Positions 1 to 6,987 of a DNA stretch of 22,706 bases are shown piece by piece. Within the stretch, counting starts at the first letter, position 1, and each line of letters starts with the position of its first letter. The notes under the pieces were generated by a model. It saw nothing but the letters and a program-made list of their open reading frames with translations, was not told the origin of the DNA and did not search any database. The DNA is from AC-69 sp035701505. Its GTDB lineage: Bacteria > Actinomycetota > UBA4738 > HRBIN12. The translations under genes and the position numbers were made by a program. The stretch spans positions 1 through 22,706 of the forward strand of contig DASSSA010000020.1 in the NCBI GenBank assembly GCA_035701505.1. Reading direction: 5' to 3'.

Positions 1-180
1 GCCGAGGTCATCAGCGTCCTGGCCAGGGACTCGATGTGGGCTGCGGCGGCCCGGGCCGAGACCGGGGCTTGCTTCTGGCTCCGGGTCCGGCCGGACCGGC
101 CGACGGTCTACGGTCGCGGCACCGACTGCAGTGGCCAGGCGGCCGGCGCCGCCGCGCCGGCCGCCTGGCCGTCCCCTTGA
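1..180 (+). CDS. C-terminal tail of a type IV pilin-like protein (partial, 5' end outside window)
   Basis: Frame 1 is open from the window edge to a TGA at 178-180 and gives 59 residues. The segment AAAARAETGACFWLRVRP, followed by a Tyr-Gly-x-Gly-Thr-x-Cys-Ser-Gly stretch, resembles the C-terminal end of small actinobacterial prepilin-like proteins. Those proteins often end with 'TG-C-(Y/F)-(W/Y)-(I/L)-(R/K) ... YG-G-T-C-(T/S)G' and two cysteines that can form a disulfide. The last residues are a low-complexity Gly/Ala/Pro tail. The diagnostic N-terminal class III signal and hydrophobic helix lie outside the window, so the assignment rests only on this C-terminal pattern. It is not obviously connected to the cox genes that follow about 70 bases downstream. 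Confidence 0.5.
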   Translation, partial: AEVISVLARDSMWAAAARAETGACFWLRVRPDRPTVYGRGTDCSGQAAGAAAPAAWPSP

Positions 181-209
181 TCGATTTCCCGCTTGCTCGC
201 TGACCGGGC

Positions 210-251
210 TACTATCCGAACCATCAAGGGGTTGGCGAAAGGGGGAAGCCC
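210..251 (+). promoter_or_regulatory. Putative -10 box and ribosome-binding site for coxS
   Basis: TACTAT at 210-215 matches the actinobacterial -10 consensus TANNNT. A transcript from here would have a leader of about 30 bases. A purine-rich Shine-Dalgarno stretch, AAAGGGGGA (238-246), sits five to six bases before the GTG at 252. I see no convincing -35 at the usual spacing; TTGATC at 177-182 is too far away. Confidence 0.4.
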
Positions 252-728
252 GTGGCGCGGGTCGAGGTCACCGTCAACGGGGCCATGCGGGAGGCCGACG
301 TCGAGCCCCGCACGCTCCTCGTGTATTTCCTCCGGGAGTCCCTCGGGCTCACCGGCACCAATGTGGGATGCGACACCTCCTCCTGTGGGGCGTGCACCGT
401 GCTGCTCGACGGCGAGTCGATCAAGTCGTGCACGCTGCTCGCCGTTCAGGCCGACGGGCGAGAGGTGACGACGATCGAGGGTCTCGCGTCGAACGGAGAG
501 CTCCACCCACTCCAGGAGTCCTTCCACCGCAATCACGGCCTGCAGTGCGGTTACTGCACGCCGGGGATGATCATGGCCGCGGTGAGCTATCTGAAGGAGA
601 ACCCGAGCCCGACCGAGGAGGAGGTCCGGGAGTCGCTGGAGGGCAATCTGTGCAGGTGCACCGGCTACCAGAACATCGTGAAGTCGATCCTGGACGCCGC
701 GGGACAGCTGAGCGGCACGAAGGCGTAG
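252..728 (+). CDS. coxS: Form II CO dehydrogenase-type hydroxylase, small [2Fe-2S] subunit
   Basis: This 158-residue protein has the two-domain layout of xanthine oxidase-family iron-sulfur subunits. The N-terminal plant-type ferredoxin domain binds one [2Fe-2S] cluster through Cys40, Cys45, Cys48 and Cys60 (pattern C-x4-C-G-x-C-x11-C). The C-terminal helical domain binds the second through Cys99 and Cys102 (QCGYCTPG) and Cys134 and Cys136 (NLCRCTGYQ). All eight ligands are present and the length is normal for CoxS. The subunit passes electrons from the molybdenum centre of CoxL to the FAD of CoxM in a cytoplasmic (LMS)2 complex. Translation starts at GTG 252, preceded by a good purine-rich ribosome-binding site. 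coxL follows after 10 bases. The S-L-M gene order is typical of form II clusters, whereas form I clusters usually run M-S-L. Confidence 0.93.
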   Translation: MARVEVTVNGAMREADVEPRTLLVYFLRESLGLTGTNVGCDTSSCGACTVLLDGESIKSCTLLAVQADGREVTTIEGLASNGELHPLQESFHRNHGLQCGYCTPGMIMAAVSYLKENPSPTEEEVRESLEGNLCRCTGYQNIVKSILDAAGQLSGTKA

Positions 729-738
729 GGGGTCCGAG

Positions 739-3111
739 ATGGCGACGGCGCAGAAGTACGTAGGCGGTGGGGTCCTGCGGAAGGAGGATCCGGAGCTCCT
801 GACCGGGCAGGCCGACTTCATCGACGACCTCACGTTCCCCGGCATGCTGTGGCTGTCCGTGGCCCGCAGCCCGTTCGCCCATGCCAAGATCACGTCGGTC
901 GACACCTCGGCAGCGAAGGCCATGCCAGGCGTGATCGCGGCATGGTCGGGCTTGGACCTGGCGGACGAATGGCAGGGCAGCTTGCCGTGCGCGTGGCCGG
1001 TCACCGAGGACATCAAGATGCCCACGCACTGGCCGGTGGCCCAGGAGGAGGTCCATCACCAGGGCGAGGCGGTTGCCGTGGTCGTGGCGGAGACCCGGGC
1101 CCAGGCCAAGGACGCGGCCGAGGCCGTTGTGGCCGACTACGAGCAGCAGCCGGTGGTGACCGATGCGGAGGAGGCGCTCAAGGAGGGTGCGCCACTCGTC
1201 CACGCCGACCTCGGGACGAACAAGAGCTACACGTGGGCCCTGTCGGCCGGCGACGTGGACAAGGTCTTCTCCTCGGCCCCGGTCGTGGTCAAGGAGCGGT
1301 ATTACCATCCACGGCTCATCCCCAACGCGATCGAGCCTCGCGGTGCGGTGGCCACGACGATCCCCTCCCAGGGCGAGTTCACGCTGTATTCGGCAACCCA
1401 GATCCCGCACATCCTGAAGGTCGCGCTCACGGCGTTCACCATGGCCAACATGTCGGAGTCCAAGCTCCGAGTGATCGCGCCGGACGTGGGCGGGGGGTTC
1501 GGCTCGAAGCTGAACGTCTACGCCGAGGAAGCGATGCTGCTCGCGGCAGCACGGCGGACCGGCCGGCCGGTCAAGTGGATCGAGGAGCGTTCGGAGAACT
1601 ACCTCTCCACTATCCAGGGCAGGGACGTCTACCAGGACGTCGAGCTCGCGGCCGCGGAGGACGGCAAGCTCCTTGGCGTTCGGGCCCATCTCGTGGCCGA
1701 CATGGGCGCGTACCTGCAGCTCGTGACGCCGGGTATCCCGCTGCTCGGGGCATTCCTCTACCAGGGTGTGTACACGCCGGAGGCCTACGACTTCGTCTGC
1801 ACCGGGGTGTTCACGAACAAGACCCCGACCGACGCCTATCGCGGGGCCGGCCGGCCCGAGGCCACGTACGCGATCGAGCGGGCCATGGACGCGCTGGCTC
1901 GGCGGGTGGGGAAGGATCCCGTCGAGATCCGGCGGATGAACTTCATGAGGCCTTTCATGGAGCCCACCGACGTCATCTCCGGGCTCAAATACGACTCCGG
2001 CGACTACGGGAGGCAGCTGGATCGGGCGCTGGAGATCGCCGGTTACGAGCAGCTCCGCAAGGAGCAGGGCGCTCGGCGCGATGCCGGCGAGGTGAAGCAG
2101 CTCGGGATCGGGCTGTCCACCTACATCGAGATGTGCGGCCTCGCTCCCTCGCAGGTCCTGTCGGCCCTCCGATACGCGGCCGGCGGGTGGGACTCCGCCA
2201 CGATCCGGTGCCTGCCCACCGGCAAGGTGGTGGTGGTCACCGGGACGTCACCGCACGGCCAGGGCCATGTCACGAGCTGGTCGCAGATCGTGGCCGACGC
2301 TCTCGGCGTGGCGGTCGACGACGTCGAAGTGCTCCACGGGGACACCGCGGTCTCCCCCCTGGGGATGGACACCTATGGGAGCCGTTCGCTCGCGGTGGGG
2401 GGCGTCGCGCTCCATTACGCGGCGCAGAAGATCCTCGACAAGGCCCGGAGGATCGCGGCCCACGAGCTCGAGGTGTCCGAAGACGACCTCGAGTACGAGG
2501 CCCCGGCGTTCTCGGTGAAGGGCGCGCCGGACAAGGCCAGGACGATCCCGGAGATCGCGTTCGCCGCGTGGACGGCGCACAGCCTGCCGCCGGACACCGA
2601 GCCCGGCTTGGAGGCCACCCACGTCTACGACCCGGGCAACTTCACGTTCCCCGCGGGGGCGCACATTTGCGTCGTTGAGATCGATATCGAGACCGGTGAG
2701 GTCAGGATCGAGAAGTACGTGGCGGTGGACGACTGCGGGAATGTGATCAACCCGATGATCGTGGAAGGTCAGATCCACGGCGGGATCGCCCAGGGCATCG
2801 CGGAAGCCATGTTCGAGGAAGGGGTCTACGACGAGAACGGGAACCTCATGACCAGCAGCATGACGGACTACCTGGTCCCCTCGGCCGTCGAGCTTCCCGC
2901 GTTCGAGCTGGACCGGACGGTGACTCCATCCAGCACGAACCCGATGGGTGTGAAGGGAATCGGGGAGGCCGGGACGATCGCCGCGCCTGCCGCTGTGGTG
3001 AACGCGGTGGTCGACGCTTTGTCCTACCTCGGGGTGACGGACATCGAGATGCCCGCTACGCCGGAGCGCGTATGGAGAGCCGTCCGGCAGGCCACAGGGG
3101 GTGCGGCATGA
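739..3111 (+). CDS. coxL: Form II CO dehydrogenase-type molybdenum hydroxylase, large subunit
   Basis: This 790-residue protein is a full-length molybdopterin cytosine dinucleotide-binding subunit of the xanthine oxidase family. The N-terminal a/b hammerhead domain is followed by the Mo-binding domains. Visible landmarks are GGGFGSK at residues 251-257 (cofactor-binding loop), AYRGAGR at 366-372 (active-site loop) and GVKGIGEAG with Glu743 (the conserved catalytic glutamate of the family). True form I CO dehydrogenase has AYRCSFR, whose Cys holds the copper of the Mo-Cu site; here that position is Gly369. By established definition this is form II (also called CoxL-like or BMS type), whose physiological substrate is often not CO. 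The start is ATG 739, 10 bases after coxS, with GGGGGTCCGAG upstream. The gene ends in an ATGA overlap with coxM. Confidence 0.92.
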   Translation: MATAQKYVGGGVLRKEDPELLTGQADFIDDLTFPGMLWLSVARSPFAHAKITSVDTSAAKAMPGVIAAWSGLDLADEWQGSLPCAWPVTEDIKMPTHWPVAQEEVHHQGEAVAVVVAETRAQAKDAAEAVVADYEQQPVVTDAEEALKEGAPLVHADLGTNKSYTWALSAGDVDKVFSSAPVVVKERYYHPRLIPNAIEPRGAVATTIPSQGEFTLYSATQIPHILKVALTAFTMANMSESKLRVIAPDVGGGFGSKLNVYAEEAMLLAAARRTGRPVKWIEERSENYLSTIQGRDVYQDVELAAAEDGKLLGVRAHLVADMGAYLQLVTPGIPLLGAFLYQGVYTPEAYDFVCTGVFTNKTPTDAYRGAGRPEATYAIERAMDALARRVGKDPVEIRRMNFMRPFMEPTDVISGLKYDSGDYGRQLDRALEIAGYEQLRKEQGARRDAGEVKQLGIGLSTYIEMCGLAPSQVLSALRYAAGGWDSATIRCLPTGKVVVVTGTSPHGQGHVTSWSQIVADALGVAVDDVEVLHGDTAVSPLGMDTYGSRSLAVGGVALHYAAQKILDKARRIAAHELEVSEDDLEYEAPAFSVKGAPDKARTIPEIAFAAWTAHSLPPDTEPGLEATHVYDPGNFTFPAGAHICVVEIDIETGEVRIEKYVAVDDCGNVINPMIVEGQIHGGIAQGIAEAMFEEGVYDENGNLMTSSMTDYLVPSAVELPAFELDRTVTPSSTNPMGVKGIGEAGTIAAPAAVVNAVVDALSYLGVTDIEMPATPERVWRAVRQATGGAA

Positions 3112-3938
3112 TCCCGGCGCCGTTCGACTACGCCCGGGCCGACTCGGTGGACCACGCCATCGAGCTCCTGTCGGGCAACGACGAGGCGAAGATCATCGCC
3201 GGCGGCCACTCGCTCCTCCCGCTCATGCGGCTTCGCTTGGCCAGGCCGCCCATGCTGGTCGACATCTCGCGCATCGGCGATCTCGGGTACATCCGCGAGG
3301 ACGGCTCGCAGGTGGCCATCGGCGCCCTGGCCCGGCACCACGACGTGGCCAACAGCGAGGCGCTCCAGGAGCTGGCGCCGATCGTGGCCTACGCCGCGAG
3401 CCTCATCGGCGACCCGCAGGTCCGTCACCTCGGCACGATCGGCGGTTCGTGCGCCCATGCGGACCCGGCCTCCGACATGCCATCCGTCCTCCTGGCCCTC
3501 GACGCCGACCTGGTCGTCCGAGGCCCGAAGGGAACGTCGCGAACCGTCACGGCAGCCGACTTCTTCAGCGGCCTCTTCGAACCCGACCTGGCATCGAACG
3601 AGGTGCTCTCGGAGATCCGGATCCCGAAGACCACGGGGCGCGGATGGAGCTACCTCAAGTTCCACCGCCGGGCCCAGGACTGGGCCATGGTCGGCGTGGC
3701 CGCTCTGGCCGGCGACGGGGCCGGTCCCGCGGTCGCGCTCACGAACATGGGGGAGCGGCCCCTCCGCGCCGCCGGCGTGGAGCAAGCTCTGGCCGGGGGA
3801 GCCGATCCGGCGACCGCGGCCCAGCGAGCCGACGAGGGCACCAGCCCGCCGTCGGACACGTTCGGAAGCGCCGAGTACCGGAGGGAGCTGTCGAAGGTGC
3901 TCGTCCGCCGGGCCCTCGAGGAGGCCATGTCTCGGTAG
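3108..3938 (+). CDS. coxM: Form II CO dehydrogenase-type hydroxylase, medium FAD subunit
   Basis: This 276-residue FAD-binding subunit belongs to the molybdopterin dehydrogenase family. The FAD contacts typical of CoxM are present: AGGHS at residues 31-35 and TIGGS at 110-114, followed by AHADPASDMP. The C-terminal part is the CO dehydrogenase flavoprotein C-domain. I place the start at ATG 3108, which overlaps the coxL stop as ATGA and is preceded by AGGGGG. An in-frame ATG at 3072 would add 12 residues inside coxL and has no family support. The subunit receives electrons from the CoxS clusters and passes them to quinones or another acceptor. It completes the three structural genes; a hairpin follows within a few bases of the stop. 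Confidence 0.92.
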   Translation: MIPAPFDYARADSVDHAIELLSGNDEAKIIAGGHSLLPLMRLRLARPPMLVDISRIGDLGYIREDGSQVAIGALARHHDVANSEALQELAPIVAYAASLIGDPQVRHLGTIGGSCAHADPASDMPSVLLALDADLVVRGPKGTSRTVTAADFFSGLFEPDLASNEVLSEIRIPKTTGRGWSYLKFHRRAQDWAMVGVAALAGDGAGPAVALTNMGERPLRAAGVEQALAGGADPATAAQRADEGTSPPSDTFGSAEYRRELSKVLVRRALEEAMSR

Positions 3939-3941
3939 GAC

Positions 3942-3968
3942 CGAGCGCCCTTTGACGCCCGGCGCTCG
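3942..3968 (+). terminator. Hairpin after coxM, possible terminator or attenuator
   Basis: CGAGCGCC (3942-3949) and GGCGCTCG (3961-3968) form a perfect 8-bp stem with an 11-base loop, directly behind the coxM stop. There is no T-run, so intrinsic termination is only possible. The loop contains TTGACG (3952-3957), which could be a -35 for the next gene, with CTGGAT (3975-3980) as a weak -10 at 17-base spacing. Confidence 0.45.
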
Positions 3969-3993
3969 CTCTGCCTGGATGGAGGGCATGCCG

Positions 3994-4875
3994 ATGTTCG
4001 CCGCGAGCCGGCTCGACTTCCCGAAGTGGTTCGACGAGAACGGCGTGCGGATCATCACGATCATGGCCACCGCAGTCGTGGTGACCGTGGTAACCCGGCT
4101 CCTGGTTCGGCGGTTCCGCCGAAAGCTGGAGGGCAAGCCCAGCGTGACACAGGAGCTGAACCTTCAGCGGGCCACCACCCTCACGCACGCGCTGTCCACG
4201 GGCCTGGTGGTCGTGATCTGGACCATCGCGCTCCTGCTGATCCTGGGGACGCTCGATGTGAACCTCGCGCCGTTCCTGGCCAGCGCGGGCGTCGCCGGGG
4301 TCGCCCTCGGGTTCGGAGCGCAAAGCGTCGTCAAGGACACCCTGTCGGGGTTCTTCATCCTTCTGGAGAACCAGTTCGGGGTGGGGGACGTGATCGAGGT
4401 CCTGACCACCGCCACTCCGATCTCGGGCAAGGTCGAGGACCTCACGCTCCGGGTGACCACCCTTCGGGCCTTCGACGGCACGCTGCACGTCGTTCCGAAC
4501 GGCAACATCGTGGTCGTCTCCAACAAGTCGAAGGGGTGGGCCCGGGCCATCGTCGACGTCCGGGTGGCTTACGGAGAGGACGTGGAACGGGTCCGTGAGG
4601 TCCTCGAGGAGCTGTTCGATGAGATCCGCAAGGACACGGTCCTGAAGGAATGGATCATGGAAGGACCGAGCATCCTCGGTGTGGAGAGCCTGGCCGACTA
4701 TGCGCTGGTGGTGCGGGTGGTCGCGGACACCAGGCCTTCAAAGCGTTGGGACGCCGAGCGCCGCCTTCGAGAGCGCATCACCCGCCGCCTTTCCGAGCGC
4801 GGGATCCGCGTGCCGTTCCCGCCGGCCGTCTCACCGAGGCCGGACGACGCCTCCGCTACCGGCTCCCCCCCGTAG
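3994..4875 (+). CDS. Small-conductance mechanosensitive ion channel, MscS family
   Basis: The 293-residue protein is close in size to E. coli MscS (286). Three membrane segments are visible at about residues 18-38, 66-87 and 91-125. The third is the pore helix, rich in Gly and Ala (ASAGVAGVALGFGAQSVVKD), and runs into the family signature LSGFFILLENQFGVGDVIEV. A beta domain follows with GKVEDLTLRVTTLR and VVPNGNI, then the mixed alpha/beta C-terminal domain of the cytoplasmic cage. Such channels open under membrane tension and release solutes during hypo-osmotic shock. Possible starts are ATG at 3979, 3988 and 3994; 3994 has GGAGGG (3981-3986) at seven bases and is preferred. The gene sits between coxSLM and the coxD/coxE-like pair, an unexpected place for a channel. 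Confidence 0.88.
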   Translation: MFAASRLDFPKWFDENGVRIITIMATAVVVTVVTRLLVRRFRRKLEGKPSVTQELNLQRATTLTHALSTGLVVVIWTIALLLILGTLDVNLAPFLASAGVAGVALGFGAQSVVKDTLSGFFILLENQFGVGDVIEVLTTATPISGKVEDLTLRVTTLRAFDGTLHVVPNGNIVVVSNKSKGWARAIVDVRVAYGEDVERVREVLEELFDEIRKDTVLKEWIMEGPSILGVESLADYALVVRVVADTRPSKRWDAERRLRERITRRLSERGIRVPFPPAVSPRPDDASATGSPP

Positions 4876-4915
4876 CGGCTGGCGGCTCCTTCGCGACCAC
4901 GGCGGGAGCCGCTAC
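4872..4915 (+). repeat. Inverted repeats between the mscS-like gene and moxR, overlapping a -10 box
   Basis: GTAGCGGCT (4872-4880) is complementary to AGCCGCTAC (4907-4915), a perfect 9-bp stem with a 26-base loop. Within it, GCGGCTCC (4882-4889) can pair with GGAGCCGC (4905-4912), an 8-bp stem that excludes the first one. The left arm contains the TAG stop of the channel gene. The right arm runs into the TACCCT -10 box of the next gene. It could be a terminator, a pair of alternative hairpins or an operator; the sequence alone does not decide. Confidence 0.4.
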
Positions 4916-4924
4916 CCTGGAATC
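4913..4924 (+). promoter_or_regulatory. Leaderless-type -10 box for the moxR-like gene
   Basis: TACCCT (4913-4918) fits TANNNT and is followed by exactly six bases and the GTG at 4925. There is no Shine-Dalgarno sequence. This is the geometry of leaderless actinobacterial transcripts, in which transcription starts at or next to the start codon. Confidence 0.5.
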
Positions 4925-5809
4925 GTGACGGGCAGACTGCCGTTCGACTCGGTCCAGGAGCTGCAAGCGGGGCTTCGCGCGGAGAGCTATCTCGCGGATC
5001 GCGGGCTGGCCACGGCGATCTACCTCGCCGTGTCGCTGGACAAGCCGCTCCTGCTCGAGGGCGAGGCCGGCGTGGGCAAGACCGAGGTGGCCAAGGCGCT
5101 CGCGACGCTCCTTTCCCGCGAGCTCATCAGGCTCCAGTGCTACGAGGGTATCGACGCATCCCAGGCGCTCTACGAGTGGAACTACTCGCGCCAGCTGATC
5201 GCCGTTCGGGCCATGCAGGACGGGACGGCGGAGACCCACGTGGAGGACCTGTTCGGGCCGGAGTACCTGGTCGAGCGGCCCCTGCTCGGCGCGATCCGCT
5301 CGGGCTCCAAGGCGGTGCTGCTGGTGGACGAGCTCGATCGAGCCGACGACGAGTTCGAGGCGTTCCTGCTCGAGATCCTGTCCGAGTTCGCCGTGACCAT
5401 CCCGGAGATCGGTCGGGTGGCTGCGGAGGAGCCGCCGGCCGTCGTCGTCACGTCCAATCGGACCCGCGAGCTGCACGACGCCCTGAAGCGCCGGTGCCTG
5501 TACCACTGGATCAACCACCCCTCGCTCGAACGCGAGGTCGAGATCGTTCGAACGCGTGCACCGGGCGTGTCCGAGGCCATTGCCCGCGACGTGGCCGGGG
5601 CCGTGGCTCGCCTTCGGTCCCTGGACGTGGCGAAGCGTCCCGGCGTGGCGGAGACGATCGACTGGGCCAACGCGTTGTCGTTCCTCGGCGTCGAGCGCCT
5701 GGACGAGGGCACCGCAAGGGAGACACTGGGTGCGGTGCTGAAGGATCACGAGGATCAGGAGCTGGCCGAGTCTCGCCTCGCCGAGGTGGTCGGCGACGTC
5801 GACGGCTGA
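4925..5809 (+). CDS. MoxR-family AAA+ ATPase, CoxD-like
   Basis: This 294-residue single-domain AAA+ protein has Walker A GEAGVGKT at residues 46-53, Walker B VLLVDELDRAD, and a sensor-1 region VVVTSNRTREL followed by the arginine-rich ALKRRC stretch. These are MoxR/CoxD hallmarks. CoxD in Oligotropha is a membrane-associated ATPase needed for maturation of the metal site of CO dehydrogenase, and it works with the VWA protein CoxE. Here a CoxE-type gene follows directly and the structural cox genes lie just upstream, so a maturation role for the form II enzyme is a reasonable inference. GTG 4925 is chosen because the protein homology begins there (FDSVQELQAGL) and a leaderless-type -10 lies six bases upstream. 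Confidence 0.88.
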   Translation: MTGRLPFDSVQELQAGLRAESYLADRGLATAIYLAVSLDKPLLLEGEAGVGKTEVAKALATLLSRELIRLQCYEGIDASQALYEWNYSRQLIAVRAMQDGTAETHVEDLFGPEYLVERPLLGAIRSGSKAVLLVDELDRADDEFEAFLLEILSEFAVTIPEIGRVAAEEPPAVVVTSNRTRELHDALKRRCLYHWINHPSLEREVEIVRTRAPGVSEAIARDVAGAVARLRSLDVAKRPGVAETIDWANALSFLGVERLDEGTARETLGAVLKDHEDQELAESRLAEVVGDVDG

Positions 5810-5837
5810 GCCCGAGGGCCTCGAGGGCTTCGATCGA

Positions 5838-6965
5838 CTGATCGGATTCGGCCGCGATCTGCGGCGGCGCGGCCTGCCCGTCGGCACCGGCCGGATCGTC
5901 ACATTCTGCCGAGCGGCAGCGGCGCTCCTGCCGCTGGGTCGCGAGGACCTGTACTGGGCGGCGAGGGCCTCGCTGGTGTCGAGGCCCGAGGATCTCGATG
6001 CCTTCGACCTCGCCTTCGACGAGTACTTCGGGGTGGGGGATGGGTTCTCCGCGGTCTCCTCCCTGGTGGTGCCGAGGACGCCGGCACCCTCACGCGAGGC
6101 CGAATCGGCGGGTGAGTTGCTGGCGGTGGCAGGCCTGGTCGCTGGGAGATGGCGAGCCGCCGGCGAGGCCGAGGAGCCTGAAGGCGAGGCCGCGCTTCGC
6201 ATCGTGGCCAGCGCGGCGGAGGTGCTCCGGGAGAAGTCTTTCGCCAACCTCTCGGAGGAGGAACGTCGGCGCGTCGCCCACCTCATCCGGCGCCTCGCGG
6301 TGTCGGCCCCGGTACGTAGGACTCGGCGCCTTCGCCCTTCTCCGTCGGGGGATCGGTTCGACATGAGGCGAACGCTTCGGAGATCCCTTCGGACCGAGGG
6401 GGAGCCGTTCCACAGGGCCTGGCGGGGCCGTGGCAGCCGGAGCCGGCCGCTCGTCCTGATCCTCGACGTGTCGGGATCGATGGCTCCATACTCCCGGGCC
6501 CTGATGCAGTTCGCGTTCGCGGCGATGGCGGCGGGACGCAAGGTGGAGGTGTTCTGCTTCGGGACCAGGCTCACCCGCATCACCCGTTCGCTCCGAACCA
6601 AGGACCCGGACCGGGCCCTGCGTGACCTGGGCCGGCTCGTCGCCGATTGGGAGGGCGGCACGAGGATCGGCTCATCGATCAAGCAGCTGCTCGATCGATG
6701 GAGCCAGCGGACTGCGCTCAGGGGATCGATCGCGGTGATCTGCTCCGACGGCCTGGAACGGGGCGACCCGGAGCTGTTGCGCCACCAGGTGGCCAGGCTT
6801 CGCCGGTTGGTACACCGCATCGTGTGGGTCAACCCGCTGAAGGGGAGCCCCCGGTACGAGCCGCTCGCACGAGGGATGGCCGCGGCGCTTCCGTCGATCG
6901 ACGTGTTCCTCCCGGGTCACAACCTGGACAGCCTTGAGGAGCTGTCACGCGTCCTCGCCGGCTGA
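5838..6965 (+). CDS. VWA-domain protein, CoxE-like (non-canonical CTG start proposed)
   Basis: The C-terminal half holds a von Willebrand A domain with a complete MIDAS: DVSGS at residues 210-214, a downstream threonine in GGTRIG, and ICSDGLERGD. The N-terminal part matches the CoxE/YehP-type family, with FGRDLRRRGLPVGTGR, then REDLYWAARASLVSRPEDLDAF. That homology starts upstream of the first canonical start in this frame (GTG 5976), which would remove about 46 conserved residues. The frame is open back to 5742 but contains no ATG, GTG or TTG before 5976. CTG 5838, ten bases after GAGGG (5823-5827), fits the expected N-terminus and gives 375 residues. A sequencing error is the alternative. 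CoxE partners the MoxR-type ATPase, probably as an adaptor in cofactor maturation. Confidence 0.82.
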   Translation: MIGFGRDLRRRGLPVGTGRIVTFCRAAAALLPLGREDLYWAARASLVSRPEDLDAFDLAFDEYFGVGDGFSAVSSLVVPRTPAPSREAESAGELLAVAGLVAGRWRAAGEAEEPEGEAALRIVASAAEVLREKSFANLSEEERRRVAHLIRRLAVSAPVRRTRRLRPSPSGDRFDMRRTLRRSLRTEGEPFHRAWRGRGSRSRPLVLILDVSGSMAPYSRALMQFAFAAMAAGRKVEVFCFGTRLTRITRSLRTKDPDRALRDLGRLVADWEGGTRIGSSIKQLLDRWSQRTALRGSIAVICSDGLERGDPELLRHQVARLRRLVHRIVWVNPLKGSPRYEPLARGMAAALPSIDVFLPGHNLDSLEELSRVLAG

Positions 6966-6973
6966 GGCTGGCC

Positions 6974-6987
6974 TAGGATTCGAAATC
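6974..6987 (+). promoter_or_regulatory. Leaderless-type -10 box for tryptophan 2,3-dioxygenase
   Basis: TAGGAT (6974-6979) matches TANNNT and lies eight bases before GTG 6988. It starts nine bases after the coxE stop. No ribosome-binding site precedes the GTG. This suggests the dioxygenase has its own promoter and is not simply read through from the cox genes. Confidence 0.45.

Noticed and set aside
739..3111. Calling the hydroxylase a genuine aerobic CO dehydrogenase
   Set aside because: The AYRCSFR copper-binding loop is replaced by AYRGAGR, so form I activity cannot be claimed from sequence.
4679..4924. An upstream extension of the MoxR-like protein by 82 codons
   Set aside because: The extension lies inside the mscS-like gene in another frame and has Arg/Ser/Pro-rich composition. 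Family homology starts right after GTG 4925.
4856..6832. A 658-codon open frame on the - strand opposite moxR and coxE
   Set aside because: It covers two well-supported + strand genes. Its translation is Arg/Pro/Ser-rich with no domain. Long antisense open frames are expected at this GC content.
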